In this document: piece by piece, positions 44,940 to 54,746 of the stretch
How positions within the stretch are numbered: position 1 is the stretch's first letter
Layout of the letters: each line of letters begins with the position of its first letter
Assembly (NCBI GenBank): GCA_947631005.1
Contig: CANRJR010000008.1
Location: 1 to 64,000 of the forward strand
Reading direction: 5' to 3'
From: an uncultured Clostridia bacterium
GTDB taxonomy: Bacteria > Bacillota > Clostridia > Christensenellales > Borkfalkiaceae
DNA length: 64,000 nucleotides
Translations under genes and position numbers: made by a program
The notes under the pieces: generated by a model
The model's input: the letters and a program-made list of their open reading frames with translations, nothing else
What the model was told of the DNA's origin: nothing
The model's database searches: none

Positions 44940-45995
44940 TTACAAAATCAAACAATCGCGGCTCGTTTTCGTCATAAACGAGACGATGTTACCGTCTTTG
45001 AGATACACGCTGTCCTCGATGCGGACGCCCGCCTTGCCCGCGAGATACACCCCCGGTTCGTCGGAAAACACCATTCCGTTCTCCAAAACCGTATCGCTCC
45101 GCGGGGAAAGCGTGGGAAATTCGTGGATGAGCAGCCCGATCCCGTGTCCCAAAGAATGGGTAAAATACTGCGCAAGCCCGTACTTTTGCAGATAGGAACG
45201 CGCCACGGCGTCGGCTTCCCGACCCGTCATGCCCGCCTTTACGGTCTCTTTCACGAGCTCGTGCGCCTCCAAGACGCGCGCATGCAGAGCCTTGAACTCC
45301 CCGTGCTTTTTGTCGTCGCCGAAGAGGAAGGTGCGCGTGCAGTCCGAACAGTATCCCTCGTATTTACAGCCGTAGTCGATCAGAATGGGGTCGCCGAATT
45401 TCAGCGTTCTGCTCCCCGTTTCGTAATGCGGCACGCTGCCGTTTTCCCCGAACGCGACGATGGTGTCGAACGACGTCCCGCTCGCGCCGAGACTGCGCAT
45501 TCTGTATTCGAGAATGGCGGCGAGCTCCCGCTCTTTCATGCCCTCTTTGAGCTCGGGAAGAACGGAGATGAGCGCGTCCTCGGCAATGTTGCAAGCCGTT
45601 TGGATGCGCGAAAGTTCCTCCTCCGTTTTATACAGCATCGCGCTGCGGAGGGCGGGCATGGCGTCGACGGCGGTATGTCCCGCCTGTTCGAGACGGCGCA
45701 AAGCGGAAACGCTCGTTTCCGTAAACGGAACGCCGAGCACGGGATAGGGTTCGGCGAGGGCAAGTGCCTTTTCGTACCCTCCCTCTACGACCTCGATCCC
45801 GCTCCCGCGAAGCCTCTTTTCGGCGGCTTCGAAATAGCGAAGATCGCACACAAGACGGCACGCGTCCTCCGTGAGGATCGCATATCCGTCCGTCGCATAG
45901 AATCCCGTGAGATAGCGGCGCAGATAATCCGTTTCGATGAAGAGCGCGTCCGCGCCCGTATCGAGGAAGATCTTGCGCAATTTTTCCGCAATCAT
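44940..45995 (-). CDS. pepP: Xaa-Pro aminopeptidase (M24)
   Basis: A 351-residue metallopeptidase. An N-terminal creatinase domain (about 1-120), then the M24 pita-bread fold: Asp-Asp in ILIDYGCKYEGYCSDCTRTF, His in HSLGHGIGL, Glu in SDEPGVYLAGKAGVRIEDS. The start is set at ATG 45995, which is the predicted first transcribed base. Another ATG at 46001 and a TTG at 46025 would fall inside the promoter. Confidence 0.92.
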   Translation of the reverse strand: MIAEKLRKIFLDTGADALFIETDYLRRYLTGFYATDGYAILTEDACRLVCDLRYFEAAEKRLRGSGIEVVEGGYEKALALAEPYPVLGVPFTETSVSALRRLEQAGHTAVDAMPALRSAMLYKTEEELSRIQTACNIAEDALISVLPELKEGMKERELAAILEYRMRSLGASGTSFDTIVAFGENGSVPHYETGSRTLKFGDPILIDYGCKYEGYCSDCTRTFLFGDDKKHGEFKALHARVLEAHELVKETVKAGMTGREADAVARSYLQKYGLAQYFTHSLGHGIGLLIHEFPTLSPRSDTVLENGMVFSDEPGVYLAGKAGVRIEDSVYLKDGNIVSFMTKTSRDCLIL

Positions 45996-46001
45996 AGCCA
46001 T

Positions 46002-46030
46002 ATTATACCAAATGTGCGCGCGCAAGTCAA
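46002..46030 (-). promoter_or_regulatory. SigA promoter placing the start site on the pepP initiation codon
   Basis: Minus strand TTGACT (46030-46025), 17 bp, TATAAT (46007-46002). Counting -7 as 46002, +1 falls on the A of ATG 45995, so the mRNA would have no leader and no ribosome site. Confidence 0.8.
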
Positions 46031-46066
46031 TGATTTTTTCAAAAGAAATGGGCGCGGCGGCAACGT

Positions 46067-46915
46067 TTATGAAAGCGAAGCGTAAACGCGCTTCATGTAC
46101 GCCGCGTCCTCCGCCTGCGTGCCGTCCGATTCCGAAACGACGTAGGGCTCCAATTTGAGCGCGATGAGCGTTTCGGCGAGCGGCTCGAATTCGGGACCGA
46201 ACACGGTATCGGCAAACGTGAGATGTTTGATCTCCCCCTTTGCGCCGTATTGGATCTTGGAGAAATGCGCGTGGAAGTGCTTCATGCGCGAATATCCGAG
46301 GCGTTCGAGCATGATTTCGAGACGGGCGCGGTAGTCCGCCGCCGTCTTTAAGCTCCCCTGTTCGCGGGCGTTCACGTGCCCGAAATCGATACAGGGCGTA
46401 AAGATAGGGTCGATCTCGCAGAGCGCGGCGATCTCTTCCACCGTGCCGATCTGCCCGAACTTGCCCATCGTTTCGGGACAGAACATCAAGCCGCCGAGCC
46501 CGCTTTCATAGAGGCGGTCGCGCAAGATCTTCATGCGGTCGCATGTGCGCGCAAACGCCGTCTCCCGCGTATCTTTCCCCTGCGCGGCGGGATGAAACAC
46601 GCAACGCGTTCCCCCCATCGCCGCAAGCGCGCGTCCGCTTTCGAGGATGTAGCCGTACGACTTTTCCGCCATCTCCCCGTCGGGATTGGCGAGATTGACG
46701 AAATAGGGCGCGTGGACGGAGATCTCCACCCCCGCCGCGCGGAACGCCGCGTTGATCGAAGCCGCCTTCGCCTCCGACATGCGCACCCCTCTTCCGAAAG
46801 AATATTCGAAGCAATCGAGCCCACGCTCCCTTACGAATACAGCCGCGTCTTCGGTATGCTCGTAGCCCGCGGCGTAAAAGCTCTCCGAATTGCCGCTCGG
46901 ACCGAATTTTATCAT
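46067..46915 (-). CDS. AP endonuclease family 2 / endonuclease IV-like protein
   Basis: A 282-residue TIM-barrel protein with the metal ligands of endonuclease IV: VHAPYF, VFHPAA, CPETMGKFGQIGT, CIDFGHVNA, HAHFSKI and ESDG. It probably cuts abasic sites, though the xylose-isomerase-like superfamily includes other enzymes. It ends the long nrdR-to-ribF run; ATG 46915 overlaps the ribF stop and has GGGAGGGTC. Confidence 0.85.
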   Translation of the reverse strand: MIKFGPSGNSESFYAAGYEHTEDAAVFVRERGLDCFEYSFGRGVRMSEAKAASINAAFRAAGVEISVHAPYFVNLANPDGEMAEKSYGYILESGRALAAMGGTRCVFHPAAQGKDTRETAFARTCDRMKILRDRLYESGLGGLMFCPETMGKFGQIGTVEEIAALCEIDPIFTPCIDFGHVNAREQGSLKTAADYRARLEIMLERLGYSRMKHFHAHFSKIQYGAKGEIKHLTFADTVFGPEFEPLAETLIALKLEPYVVSESDGTQAEDAAYMKRVYASLS

Positions 46916-47814
46916 CTGTGACCCTCCCTTAACCGTAAAATATCCCGCCCGAGCTGTTCTTTGAGCGCGGCGGCAGAGGAAAACGTTTGGATCTCGCGGA
47001 AGAACGCCGTGGGATAGACGCGCACGGTCGCCCCATAGAGATCGCCTTCGAACCCGTCGAGATAGGCTTCGATCTTGCGTTCGGCGACGCCGAACGTCGG
47101 ACGCGCGCCGAAATTGACGATGGCGGGATAGTTTCCCTGCGGCGTTTGGCACAGCCCGCCGTACACGCCGTCGGGCGGGAGCAGCTTTTCGGTCGGCACG
47201 GCGAGATTGAGCGTGGGGAATCCGTAAGTACGCCCCACCTGCCTGCCGTGCTCCACAACGCCCTGCACGAAATACGCCCCGCCGTAAAACCCGTCGGCGT
47301 CCGAAACCAGACAGGCGTTCAGCGCGGGTAGATCCCCCCGCTTCAACAGCTCCTTACACGCGGACGCGGCGATCTTGCGGGCGCGCCCGCGCTCCCCGAC
47401 CGTCTTAACAAGATCAACGACGGCGACGGGACAGGGCGCGAGAGACCGCAACAGTTCGGTCGTCCCCGCCGCGTCCTTCCCGAAGCGGAAATCCGCCCCG
47501 CAGACGGCGCGCCGCACCGCAACCGTCGAGAACAGCGTGCGCAAAAATTCCTCCGCAGCGAGCGAACGGGTCTTTCCCGAGAGCGAAATTTCGCAGACGG
47601 CAGTGACCCCCGCCCGCGCAAAGAGGTACGCCCGCTCCTCCTTGGTGAAGAGTTGCTTTCCCTTGCCGCCGTACATCGCGGTGAGGACGACGGGCAATCC
47701 CGTTTTTTTCGCCTCGGAAATCAGCCGCCGATGCCCGAGGTGCAACCCGTCGAACCCGCCCAAAACGAGCGCGCACGGCTCGTTGTAGTTCTGTCCGAAA
47801 GAGAACGTCAGCAT
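46912..47814 (-). CDS. ribF: Bifunctional riboflavin kinase / FAD synthetase
   Basis: A 300-residue enzyme making FMN and FAD. Adenylyltransferase part: VLGGFDGLHLGHRRLI (18-33). Kinase part: GRTYGFPTLNLAVP and VNFGARPTF, EAYLDGFEGDLYG. Order truB-ribF is that of many Bacillota; it overlaps truB by 7 nt. Confidence 0.96.
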   Translation of the reverse strand: MLTFSFGQNYNEPCALVLGGFDGLHLGHRRLISEAKKTGLPVVLTAMYGGKGKQLFTKEERAYLFARAGVTAVCEISLSGKTRSLAAEEFLRTLFSTVAVRRAVCGADFRFGKDAAGTTELLRSLAPCPVAVVDLVKTVGERGRARKIAASACKELLKRGDLPALNACLVSDADGFYGGAYFVQGVVEHGRQVGRTYGFPTLNLAVPTEKLLPPDGVYGGLCQTPQGNYPAIVNFGARPTFGVAERKIEAYLDGFEGDLYGATVRVYPTAFFREIQTFSSAAALKEQLGRDILRLREGHR

Positions 47815-48641
47815 AGTTTTTTGTCGGGACGGAGAACGCCGCCCTCCACCGCGCCCGTGCCGTAAAACACGCCGCCGCGGTAAATTTTATACAGCCCGTC
47901 CGCAAGCGAAACCTGCGTGCGGACGCCCTGAAAAAACCGTTCGTCTACGTCGTCGAGACGCGGAAACGGCAAAACGCTATCTGTTTCAATGAGAAAATCT
48001 TGCCAATTCTGCGGCGTGAGCCTTTCGAGCGGGACGGCGGTCTCCTCGGTGAAGATCCCGCTTTGCGTGCGGCGCAACATCGTGGTGTAGCCCACTGTGC
48101 CGACCGCAAACGCGATATCCCGCGCGAGCGCGCGAATGTACGTCCCGCCCCCGCAGACGATCTCGAATTCGAACTCGGCGGGCGCGGTTTGGCAAAGAAT
48201 GCTGATCCCGAAAATTTCCACTTTTTTGGGAGAGAGTTCGAACGCGCGCCCCATGCGGGCAAGCTCGTAGCCCCGCTTGCCGTCCACGCATTTCGCGCTG
48301 AACTGCGGCGGGATCTGCTCGATCTCCCCCGTAAAACGCGGCAAAACGGCGCGGATCTCCTCCTCTTGCGGCAGTCTGCCCCGCTCCGCGATCTCGCTTT
48401 CGCTGTCGAGCGTGGGCGTGGTCGCGCCGAAACAAAACCGCGCGCGGTAGGTTTTCCGCTTGCCGAGGAAATAGTCGAAGAGGCGGGTGGCGTTGCCGAG
48501 CCCGACGGGCAGAACGCCCGAAGCGAGCGGATCGAGCGTGCCGAGGTGTCCGCACGGGACGTGCGCGAGCCGCTTGACGCGGTTCACAACGTACGCCGAG
48601 GTATCCCCCTTTCGTTTGTCGATGTTCAAAAATCCCGTCAT
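47808..48641 (-). CDS. truB: tRNA pseudouridine55 synthase
   Basis: A 277-residue enzyme. Catalytic Asp in GTLDPLASGVLPVGLG (about 33-48), KTYRA, and CGGGTYIRALARDIA motifs. The N-terminal FLNIDKRKGDTS is standard. Overlaps nrnA by 4 nt. Confidence 0.96.
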   Translation of the reverse strand: MTGFLNIDKRKGDTSAYVVNRVKRLAHVPCGHLGTLDPLASGVLPVGLGNATRLFDYFLGKRKTYRARFCFGATTPTLDSESEIAERGRLPQEEEIRAVLPRFTGEIEQIPPQFSAKCVDGKRGYELARMGRAFELSPKKVEIFGISILCQTAPAEFEFEIVCGGGTYIRALARDIAFAVGTVGYTTMLRRTQSGIFTEETAVPLERLTPQNWQDFLIETDSVLPFPRLDDVDERFFQGVRTQVSLADGLYKIYRGGVFYGTGAVEGGVLRPDKKLC

Positions 48642-49591
48642 AGATTTGTATAGCGATCCACAACGTCGCGGATCTTGTCGAGGATCTCCTCGAAGTCGCC
48701 GAAAAACATACAGCCCGAAGCCAAAACGTGCCCGCCGCCGCCGAATACCCGCGCGATCTCGTTGACGTTCGCCTTCCCCTTGGAACGGAAGGACGCCCTG
48801 TATTGCCGCGGCTTCGCTTCGAGCAGACAGACGCTCACCTCCACGCTGTCGACCGAGAGCGCGAAATCCACGATCCCGTCCGTTGCGTCTTCTTTCAAAC
48901 CGTACCGCGCGAGCGTCTCCTGCGTCACCGAGGCGACGGCGAGGCGGTCGCCGTTGAAAAAGCGGATGTGCGAGATCGTTTCGGCATACATCGCCGCGCG
49001 CGCCTTGCTCTGCCGCCGCATGAGCTCGTAATGGACGCGCCCCACGTCCGCGCCGCCGTCCGCACAAAGAGCCGCCGCGCGCAGGGTGTCGCCGTTCACG
49101 TCGCCGTGCGTAAAGCCCCCCGAATCGGTCACCATGCCGATCATGAGGCTGCCCGCGATGAACGCGTCCTGTAAGACCCCCATGCGGGCGATGAGTTCGG
49201 CGACGTTTTCGGCGTTGCTCGCCCGCGGGCGCACGAAATTGTACGCCGCATAGCGGGAATTGGAGACGTGGTGGTCGATGTTATACGTCCGCTTTTTGGC
49301 GCGGAAGGCGGGTTCGAGCGCGCCGAGCCGCGCGGGCTCGCTGCAATCGACGGCGATATACGCCTGCGCATCGGACGGGGTGCGGCAGATCTCCCGCATT
49401 CCCGCAAAGGCGAGGAATTTTTCGGGGATCTCCCCCTCGTTTACGACCTGCGTCCGCGCGCCGAGCATAGAAAGAGCGCGGGAGAGTGCCAATGCGCAAC
49501 CGAGCGTATCGCCGTCGGGGCGCATATGCGTAAAGATCACCGCGCTTTTGAGAGTTTTGAGTTGATCTGCGATTTCTTCGATCGTGTTCAC
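48638..49591 (-). CDS. nrnA: Bifunctional oligoribonuclease/pAp phosphatase NrnA (DHH-DHHA1)
   Basis: A 317-residue DHH phosphoesterase that finishes RNA decay and degrades pAp or c-di-AMP products. Motifs: MRPDGDTLG, IDHHVSN (DHH), and the DHHA1 GGGHVLASGC. It lies between rbfA and truB, a position shared by many Clostridia. Confidence 0.94.
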   Translation of the reverse strand: MNTIEEIADQLKTLKSAVIFTHMRPDGDTLGCALALSRALSMLGARTQVVNEGEIPEKFLAFAGMREICRTPSDAQAYIAVDCSEPARLGALEPAFRAKKRTYNIDHHVSNSRYAAYNFVRPRASNAENVAELIARMGVLQDAFIAGSLMIGMVTDSGGFTHGDVNGDTLRAAALCADGGADVGRVHYELMRRQSKARAAMYAETISHIRFFNGDRLAVASVTQETLARYGLKEDATDGIVDFALSVDSVEVSVCLLEAKPRQYRASFRSKGKANVNEIARVFGGGGHVLASGCMFFGDFEEILDKIRDVVDRYTNL

Positions 49592-49945
49592 TTATTCGTC
49601 CTTATGGAGAGAAGCGAAAATGTTGTCCATCTTCGAGCCGTATTCCATGCTTCCGTCGAGCAAAAAGGTGATCTCGGGCACGGTGCGCATGCACATGACG
49701 CGCGCCAGCTCGTGACGGACATAGCCCGCGTTCGCGCAAAGAATGCGGAACGATCCCTGCTGCGCCGCGGCGTCTTTCGTATAGATGCTGACGTACACTT
49801 TCGCCGTTTTCAGATCGGGCGCGACGTCGACTTCGGTGACGCTGATGAGCCCCGTGAGCGACGGTTCGCGCGCCTTTACGTCGTTGAGAATGGCGGAGAT
49901 CTCCTTGCGGAGCTCGCTGTCGAGCCGTTGCGTGCGCTTGCTCAT
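49592..49945 (-). CDS. rbfA: Ribosome-binding factor A
   Basis: A 117-residue small-subunit maturation factor. [36 protein letters not shown] and PEITFLLDGSMEYGSKMDNI match. ATG overlaps the infB stop. Confidence 0.95.
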   Translation of the reverse strand: MSKRTQRLDSELRKEISAILNDVKAREPSLTGLISVTEVDVAPDLKTAKVYVSIYTKDAAAQQGSFRILCANAGYVRHELARVMCMRTVPEITFLLDGSMEYGSKMDNIFASLHKDE

Positions 49946-52467
49946 ACCGCCTTGATCTCCTCGACGAGATAGCATTCGATGAAGTCGCCGATGCGGATCT
50001 CGTTGAATCCGTCGATCGCACAGCCGCATTCGAGCCCCGCCGCGATCTCCTTGACCTCGTCTTTATAGTGCTTCAACGTCTTTACGTTGCCCTCGACGAT
50101 CATGATGTCGTTGCGGTAGATGCGAAGTTTGCCGCCGCGGACGAGCCGTCCCTCGGTGACGAGACACCCCGCGACCGTGCCGACGCCCGACACCGCGAAC
50201 GTTTGGCGCACCTCGGCTTTGCCGATATACACTTCTTTATATTTGGGGGCGAGCATGCCGTTGATCGCCGCCTGCATTTCGTCGATGAGTTCGTAGATGA
50301 TCCTGTAACATCTCACGTCGACATGGCTGCGCTCGGCGAGCGTTTTCGCCTTGGAATCGGGACGGACGTTGAAGCCGATCACGAGAGCCTTTGCGGAATC
50401 GGCGAGCGACACGTCGTTTTCGCTGATCGCGCCTGCCGCGGCGTGGATGACCTTGACGCGGACTTCGTCGTTCGAAAGTTTCTCTACGGCGGCTTTCACC
50501 GCTTCGACCGAGCCCTGCACGTCGCCCTTGATGATGACGTTGAGGTCTTTGAGATTGCCCTCGGCGACCTCTTTGAACATGTCTTCGAAAGACTTCTTCC
50601 CCGGCATATCGCGAAGCAGGGATTCGCGCTGTTTGGTTTTGCGCTCTTCCTGCACCTTTTTCATGAGCGAAGCCTCCACGGCGAAGATGGTGTCGCCCGC
50701 GTTGGGAACGTCTTCGAGACCGAGGACGGACACGGCGGTGGAAGGACCTGCCTCCTTGACCGTTCTGCCCATGTCGTCGATCATGGCGCGGACGCGCCCC
50801 ATCGTCGTACCCGAAATGAGGTTGTCGCCCGTGCGGAGCGTGCCGTTCTGCACGAGGACGCTCGCCATAGGTCCTTTGCCCTTGTCGAGCTTCGCCTCGA
50901 TGACGACGCCCTTTGCCCTGCGGTCGGGATTGGCGCGAAGTTCCTGCATTTCCGCCTGCAAATAGATGCTGTCGAGAAGCTCGGGAATGCCGTCGCCCGT
51001 CTTTGCCGAAACGGGCACGACGATCACGTCGCCCCCCCATTCTTCGGGAACGAGGTCGTAATTCATGAGCCCCTGCTTCACCTTGTCGGGATTCGCCTGC
51101 GGCTTATCCATCTTGTTCATCGCCACGATGATGGGCACGTTTGCCGCCTTGGCGTGGTCGATCGCCTCCACCGTCTGGGGCATGATGCCGTCGTCCGCCG
51201 CGACGACGAGCACCACGATATCGGTCACTTTCGCGCCGCGGGCGCGCATCGCCGTGAACGCCGCGTGTCCCGGCGTGTCGATAAAGGTGATCTGTCTGCC
51301 GTCGCCCAAAGAGACGGTGTACGCGCCGATGCTCTGCGTAATGCCGCCCGCCTCCCCCGCGGTGACGTTGGTCTTACGGATGGCGTCGAGCAACGACGTT
51401 TTGCCGTGGTCGACGTGCCCCATCACGGTGACGACGGGCGCGCGGACGACCGTGTTCTCATCGTCGCCGCCGTGCTCCTCGAAGAGGGTCTCCTCCGCCG
51501 TCTTTTCGGGCTTGTATTCGAGGTCGATGCCGAGCTCCAATGCGATGAACGCGGCGTCGTCGTAATCCACGGATTCGTTGACCGTTTTCATGATGCCCTC
51601 TTTGAAGAGCCGTTTGGTGATCTCGACCGCCGAAATGCCGAGCTTCTCCGAGAGTGCCTTGATGGGGATCTCGCGGCTCGTGACGACGGCGTGGTCGATC
51701 TTTACGGTCTGCGTCTCCTTGCGCGTTTTCTTGCCGAAACGCGCCTTTCTGTACCCGCTCTCCTTATCGAAATCGCCGATATCCGCCCCCTGCTGGCGTT
51801 GCAACGCGCGCTTGTTGACGGGGCGACGCTGTTCGACGTACGTCTTTTCGAACTTCTTCGCCGACGAGAAATCTCTCCTCGGCGCGGGGATCGCGGCGGG
51901 TTGCGGCGCGACGGGACGGGGCGGGACTCTTCCGCCCTGCGGTCGGGGCGCGCCCTGCGGACGCGCGCCTTGCGGACGGGGCGTTGTGAACGTGCGTTGC
52001 CCGCCCTGCCCCTGCGGACGGGGCGGCGTGTACGAGGGACGGCCCTGCGGGCGCGGCTCGGGACGGAAGGTGCGCGGCGGCTCGGCGGGACGGGGCGGAC
52101 GGGCGTCCGTTTTGGGACGGACGGGCGCGGGCTTCTCCGCGGCGGGCTTTTCCGCGGCGGGCGTTGCGGGTTTTTCTGCAACGGGCGCGGCGGGTTCGGG
52201 GGGCGTTTCGGGTTCGGGGGGCGCGGCTTTTTTCGCCTCTTCCTCTTTTGCCTTGCGCTCTTCCGCGAGACGGCGTTCTTCTTCGAGACGCGCCGCCTCT
52301 TCCTCCGCGCGTTTCGCGGCGGCTTCCGCTTCCAATCCGTCGAGCTTTTTCATGAGCTCGGATAATTTTTTCTCCGCAAGATTGAGCGTATCGCGCAAGG
52401 CGATGGTAGCCGCGTCCTTGGCGAGCGCGCTCAACCGTTCGATGTTTGCGTATTTTTCTTCAGCCAT
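49942..52467 (-). CDS. infB: Translation initiation factor IF-2
   Basis: An 841-residue GTPase bringing fMet-tRNA to the ribosome. The first 250 residues are a linker rich in Pro, Arg, Gly and Gln with long coiled-coil and repeat stretches. G domain: GHVDHGKTS (G1), DTPGHAAF (G3), NKMDKP (G4). Domains II to IV follow. ATG 52467 is used (MAEEKYAN). Confidence 0.97.
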   Translation of the reverse strand: MAEEKYANIERLSALAKDAATIALRDTLNLAEKKLSELMKKLDGLEAEAAAKRAEEEAARLEEERRLAEERKAKEEEAKKAAPPEPETPPEPAAPVAEKPATPAAEKPAAEKPAPVRPKTDARPPRPAEPPRTFRPEPRPQGRPSYTPPRPQGQGGQRTFTTPRPQGARPQGAPRPQGGRVPPRPVAPQPAAIPAPRRDFSSAKKFEKTYVEQRRPVNKRALQRQQGADIGDFDKESGYRKARFGKKTRKETQTVKIDHAVVTSREIPIKALSEKLGISAVEITKRLFKEGIMKTVNESVDYDDAAFIALELGIDLEYKPEKTAEETLFEEHGGDDENTVVRAPVVTVMGHVDHGKTSLLDAIRKTNVTAGEAGGITQSIGAYTVSLGDGRQITFIDTPGHAAFTAMRARGAKVTDIVVLVVAADDGIMPQTVEAIDHAKAANVPIIVAMNKMDKPQANPDKVKQGLMNYDLVPEEWGGDVIVVPVSAKTGDGIPELLDSIYLQAEMQELRANPDRRAKGVVIEAKLDKGKGPMASVLVQNGTLRTGDNLISGTTMGRVRAMIDDMGRTVKEAGPSTAVSVLGLEDVPNAGDTIFAVEASLMKKVQEERKTKQRESLLRDMPGKKSFEDMFKEVAEGNLKDLNVIIKGDVQGSVEAVKAAVEKLSNDEVRVKVIHAAAGAISENDVSLADSAKALVIGFNVRPDSKAKTLAERSHVDVRCYRIIYELIDEMQAAINGMLAPKYKEVYIGKAEVRQTFAVSGVGTVAGCLVTEGRLVRGGKLRIYRNDIMIVEGNVKTLKHYKDEVKEIAAGLECGCAIDGFNEIRIGDFIECYLVEEIKAV

Positions 52468-52477
52468 ATAACCTCCG

Positions 52478-52765
52478 TCACTGTTCCCTCGTTTCGAGAA
52501 TGGCGCGGGCGAGGTGCTCCTCCCGCACCGCGGCAAGTTTGCAGAATGCCTTCCCCGCGATCGTTTCCAGCCCGTCTACTTTGAGCAGGGGGCAACCGAA
52601 GCGGTCGCGCAGGCGTTCGATCTCTTTCATGGTATTCTCGGACGCGCTCCTGTCGGCGAGCAGGAGATAGACCGTCCCCTTGCATGCCTTTACGGCGTTT
52701 ACGCCGAGCACGGCTTTGCGGGCGCGAAGCGCGAATCCGAGATAGGTCGCCGTTTTATCCGCCAA
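52478..52765 (-). CDS. ylxQ: L7Ae-family ribosomal protein YlxQ
   Basis: A 95-residue L7Ae/L30e fold protein that binds kink-turn RNA. LGFALRARKAVLGVNAVKACKG and ENTMKEIE are typical. Its start overlaps the ylxR stop by 11 nt; the order nusA-ylxR-ylxQ-infB is standard. Confidence 0.92.
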   Translation of the reverse strand: MADKTATYLGFALRARKAVLGVNAVKACKGTVYLLLADRSASENTMKEIERLRDRFGCPLLKVDGLETIAGKAFCKLAAVREEHLARAILETREQ

Positions 52766-53018
52766 GAAATTCCTCCTCGATCCTGCGGTACACCTCGTCG
52801 CCGACGGGCGCGGAAAACGCCTTGTTGAGAAGTTTTTTCTGCCCGAGCTTCTTGACGCAGGCGGCGTCTTTGCAGACGTACGCCCCCCTGCCGTTGAGCT
52901 TCCCCGAAAAATCGAGGACGATCTCTCCCTCGGGGTTCTTTACGACGCGCATAAGCTCGTATTTCGGCTTTTCCGTGCGGCAGGCGATGCAGGTGCGCAT
53001 GGGGATCTTTTTGGTCAT
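52755..53018 (-). CDS. ylxR: YlxR family RNA-binding protein (RnpM)
   Basis: An 87-residue protein with RTCIACRTEKPKYEL (CxxC) and GRGAYVCKD motifs. YlxR, also called RnpM, binds RNase P RNA and modulates its activity in Bacillus. It abuts nusA. Confidence 0.92.
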   Translation of the reverse strand: MTKKIPMRTCIACRTEKPKYELMRVVKNPEGEIVLDFSGKLNGRGAYVCKDAACVKKLGQKKLLNKAFSAPVGDEVYRRIEEEFLGG

Positions 53019-54107
53019 TTATTCCTCCGCGGGCGGATCTTCGCTCTCCAAATTCATCTTCGCCGCCGCCGATTCGCTCTTTACGTCGATCTTCCAACCC
53101 GTGAGACGGGCGGCGAGGCGGGCGTTCTGCCCCTCCCTGCCGATGGCGAGCGAGAGCTTGTCGTCGGCGACCACCGCGACTGCGGACTTCTCGGAAAGCT
53201 GCGTCACCGAGATGACCGTTGCGGGCGAGAGTGCCTTGGCGATAAATTCGAGCGGGTTTTCGCTCCACAGCACGATGTCGATCTTCTCCCCGCCGAGTTC
53301 GGCGACGACGGCGTTCACGCGCGCGCCCTTGTTCCCGACGCATGCGCCCACGGCGTCGACGCGGGAATCCATCGAGGCGATCGCGATCTTCGTGCGATGC
53401 CCCGCCTCGCGTGAGATCGCCTTTACGACGATCGTCCCCGACTTCATCTCGGGAACTTCCTCCTCGAAGAGACGCTTCACAAGCCCGGGCGCGGAACGGG
53501 AAACGAGCACCTGCGCGTTCCTGCCGCCGTTCCTCACCCGCTTGACGTACACTTTAATGCGGTTGCCCGCCTCGTATTTTTCGCCGGGGGTTTGGTCTTG
53601 CGGAAGCATGACGCCCTCAATCTGACCCTTGCCGAGTTCGATGTACACGTTGCGCATATCCACTTTGCGGATGAGCCCGCTCATGAGCTCGCCCTCCTTA
53701 TCGGAGAACTCCGAGAGGGTGTTGTCGCGCTCGGTTTCGTGGATCTTTTGCAGAATGACCTGTTTTGCGGTCTGCGCGGCGATGCGCGAGAAGTCTTTCG
53801 GAACGAACTCTTCGGTGAGCACGTCGCCCACTTTCGCGCTCTTTTTGATCTCCTGCGCCTCGTCGAGATAGATCTCGCCGTCGCCGAGCTCCTCCTTGTC
53901 GTCCTCCACGACCGTCCGCAACAAAAAGAAGCGGATGGTGTTCTTCTCGGGATTGAGACGGACTTCCACGTTCCCCGTTTCCCCGAATACCTGCTTCTTG
54001 TAGGCGGAAGCGAGCGCATTGGAGAGTGCCTCGATGAACACTTCCTCCCCGATCCCGCGTTCGCGCTCCAAATCGGCGAGCGCGGCAAAGAAATCTTTGT
54101 TGACCAT
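53019..54107 (-). CDS. nusA: Transcription termination/antitermination protein NusA
   Basis: A 362-residue factor that binds RNA polymerase and nascent RNA. N-terminal domain (about 1-125), S1 (about 130-200), KH1 and KH2 (about 200-345), with GKGQIEGVMLPQDQ and GNKGARVNAVVAELGGEKIDIV motifs. No C-terminal acidic repeats, as usual in Bacillota. Confidence 0.96.
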   Translation of the reverse strand: MVNKDFFAALADLERERGIGEEVFIEALSNALASAYKKQVFGETGNVEVRLNPEKNTIRFFLLRTVVEDDKEELGDGEIYLDEAQEIKKSAKVGDVLTEEFVPKDFSRIAAQTAKQVILQKIHETERDNTLSEFSDKEGELMSGLIRKVDMRNVYIELGKGQIEGVMLPQDQTPGEKYEAGNRIKVYVKRVRNGGRNAQVLVSRSAPGLVKRLFEEEVPEMKSGTIVVKAISREAGHRTKIAIASMDSRVDAVGACVGNKGARVNAVVAELGGEKIDIVLWSENPLEFIAKALSPATVISVTQLSEKSAVAVVADDKLSLAIGREGQNARLAARLTGWKIDVKSESAAAKMNLESEDPPAEE

Positions 54108-54165
54108 GATATTGTCTCCCGTTAAATTTTTTCCTGTTGAAACCTCGGCTTCCGCTTCGGCTCGT

Positions 54166-54621
54166 TTACACTTCGATGCAAAGACAGACTTTCGACGTCT
54201 TGTCGAAAGGAAATTCCCTCTCCCCCGCCGCCGTTGCGACCCGCACGGTTTTGCCGTCGAATGCGAGAAGTTCGCCCTCCCATTCTTTTTTTTCCTCGTA
54301 CGGCGCGTAGAAGTGCAGTTCGATCTTCTCCCCCGTATGGCGGTCGAAATCCGCTTGCGTCTTAAAAGGACGGTCGAGCCCCGGGGACGAGCAGTTGAGC
54401 GTGTACGGCGCGCCGAACGTGGGGTCGAGCTCGTCGAGCGGATCGTCGATCGCGCGGTGGAACCGCTCGCATGCGTCGATGTCGATCCCCCCCTCGCAGT
54501 CGATGAACACGGTGAGCGAGCGCGTCCGCATGTCCCACGCGGCGTCTACGATCTCCACGCCCGTCGCCTCCGCGTACGGCTGCAAAAAAGCGACGACCTC
54601 CGCGATCGGTTTGACTTTCAT
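54166..54621 (-). CDS. rimP: Ribosome maturation factor RimP
   Basis: A 151-residue factor for 30S assembly. VEIVDAAWD, LTVFIDCEGGIDIDACERFHRAID and NCSSPGLDRPF match. First gene after a promoter and a hairpin leader; it precedes nusA by 58 bases. Confidence 0.94.
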   Translation of the reverse strand: MKVKPIAEVVAFLQPYAEATGVEIVDAAWDMRTRSLTVFIDCEGGIDIDACERFHRAIDDPLDELDPTFGAPYTLNCSSPGLDRPFKTQADFDRHTGEKIELHFYAPYEEKKEWEGELLAFDGKTVRVATAAGEREFPFDKTSKVCLCIEV

Positions 54622-54639
54622 ACTTCCTCCATAAAGAGA

Positions 54640-54663
54640 TTGAGAGCGGCGACCCGCTCTCAA
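54640..54663. repeat. 10-bp perfect hairpin in the rimP leader
   Basis: TTGAGAGCGG and CCGCTCTCAA flank a 4-base loop. On the rimP transcript it lies between the promoter and the ribosome site. There is no T tract, so it is not a plain terminator. Confidence 0.8.
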
Positions 54664-54690
54664 CCAAACTCTCATGATTTCAGCATCACG

Positions 54691-54719
54691 ATTGTAACAC
54701 ATCGCGAAAGAAAAAGCAA
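54691..54719 (-). promoter_or_regulatory. Promoter of the rimP-nusA operon
   Basis: Minus strand TTGCTT (54719-54714), 17 bp, TACAAT (54696-54691), about 70 bases before rimP. Confidence 0.65.
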
Positions 54720-54746
54720 GCGTTTCCGCGAACTTTTTGTAAAAAT

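Noticed and set aside
50068-52365. Plus-strand frame of 765 codons opposite infB
   Set aside because: Antisense shadow of IF-2; no motifs.
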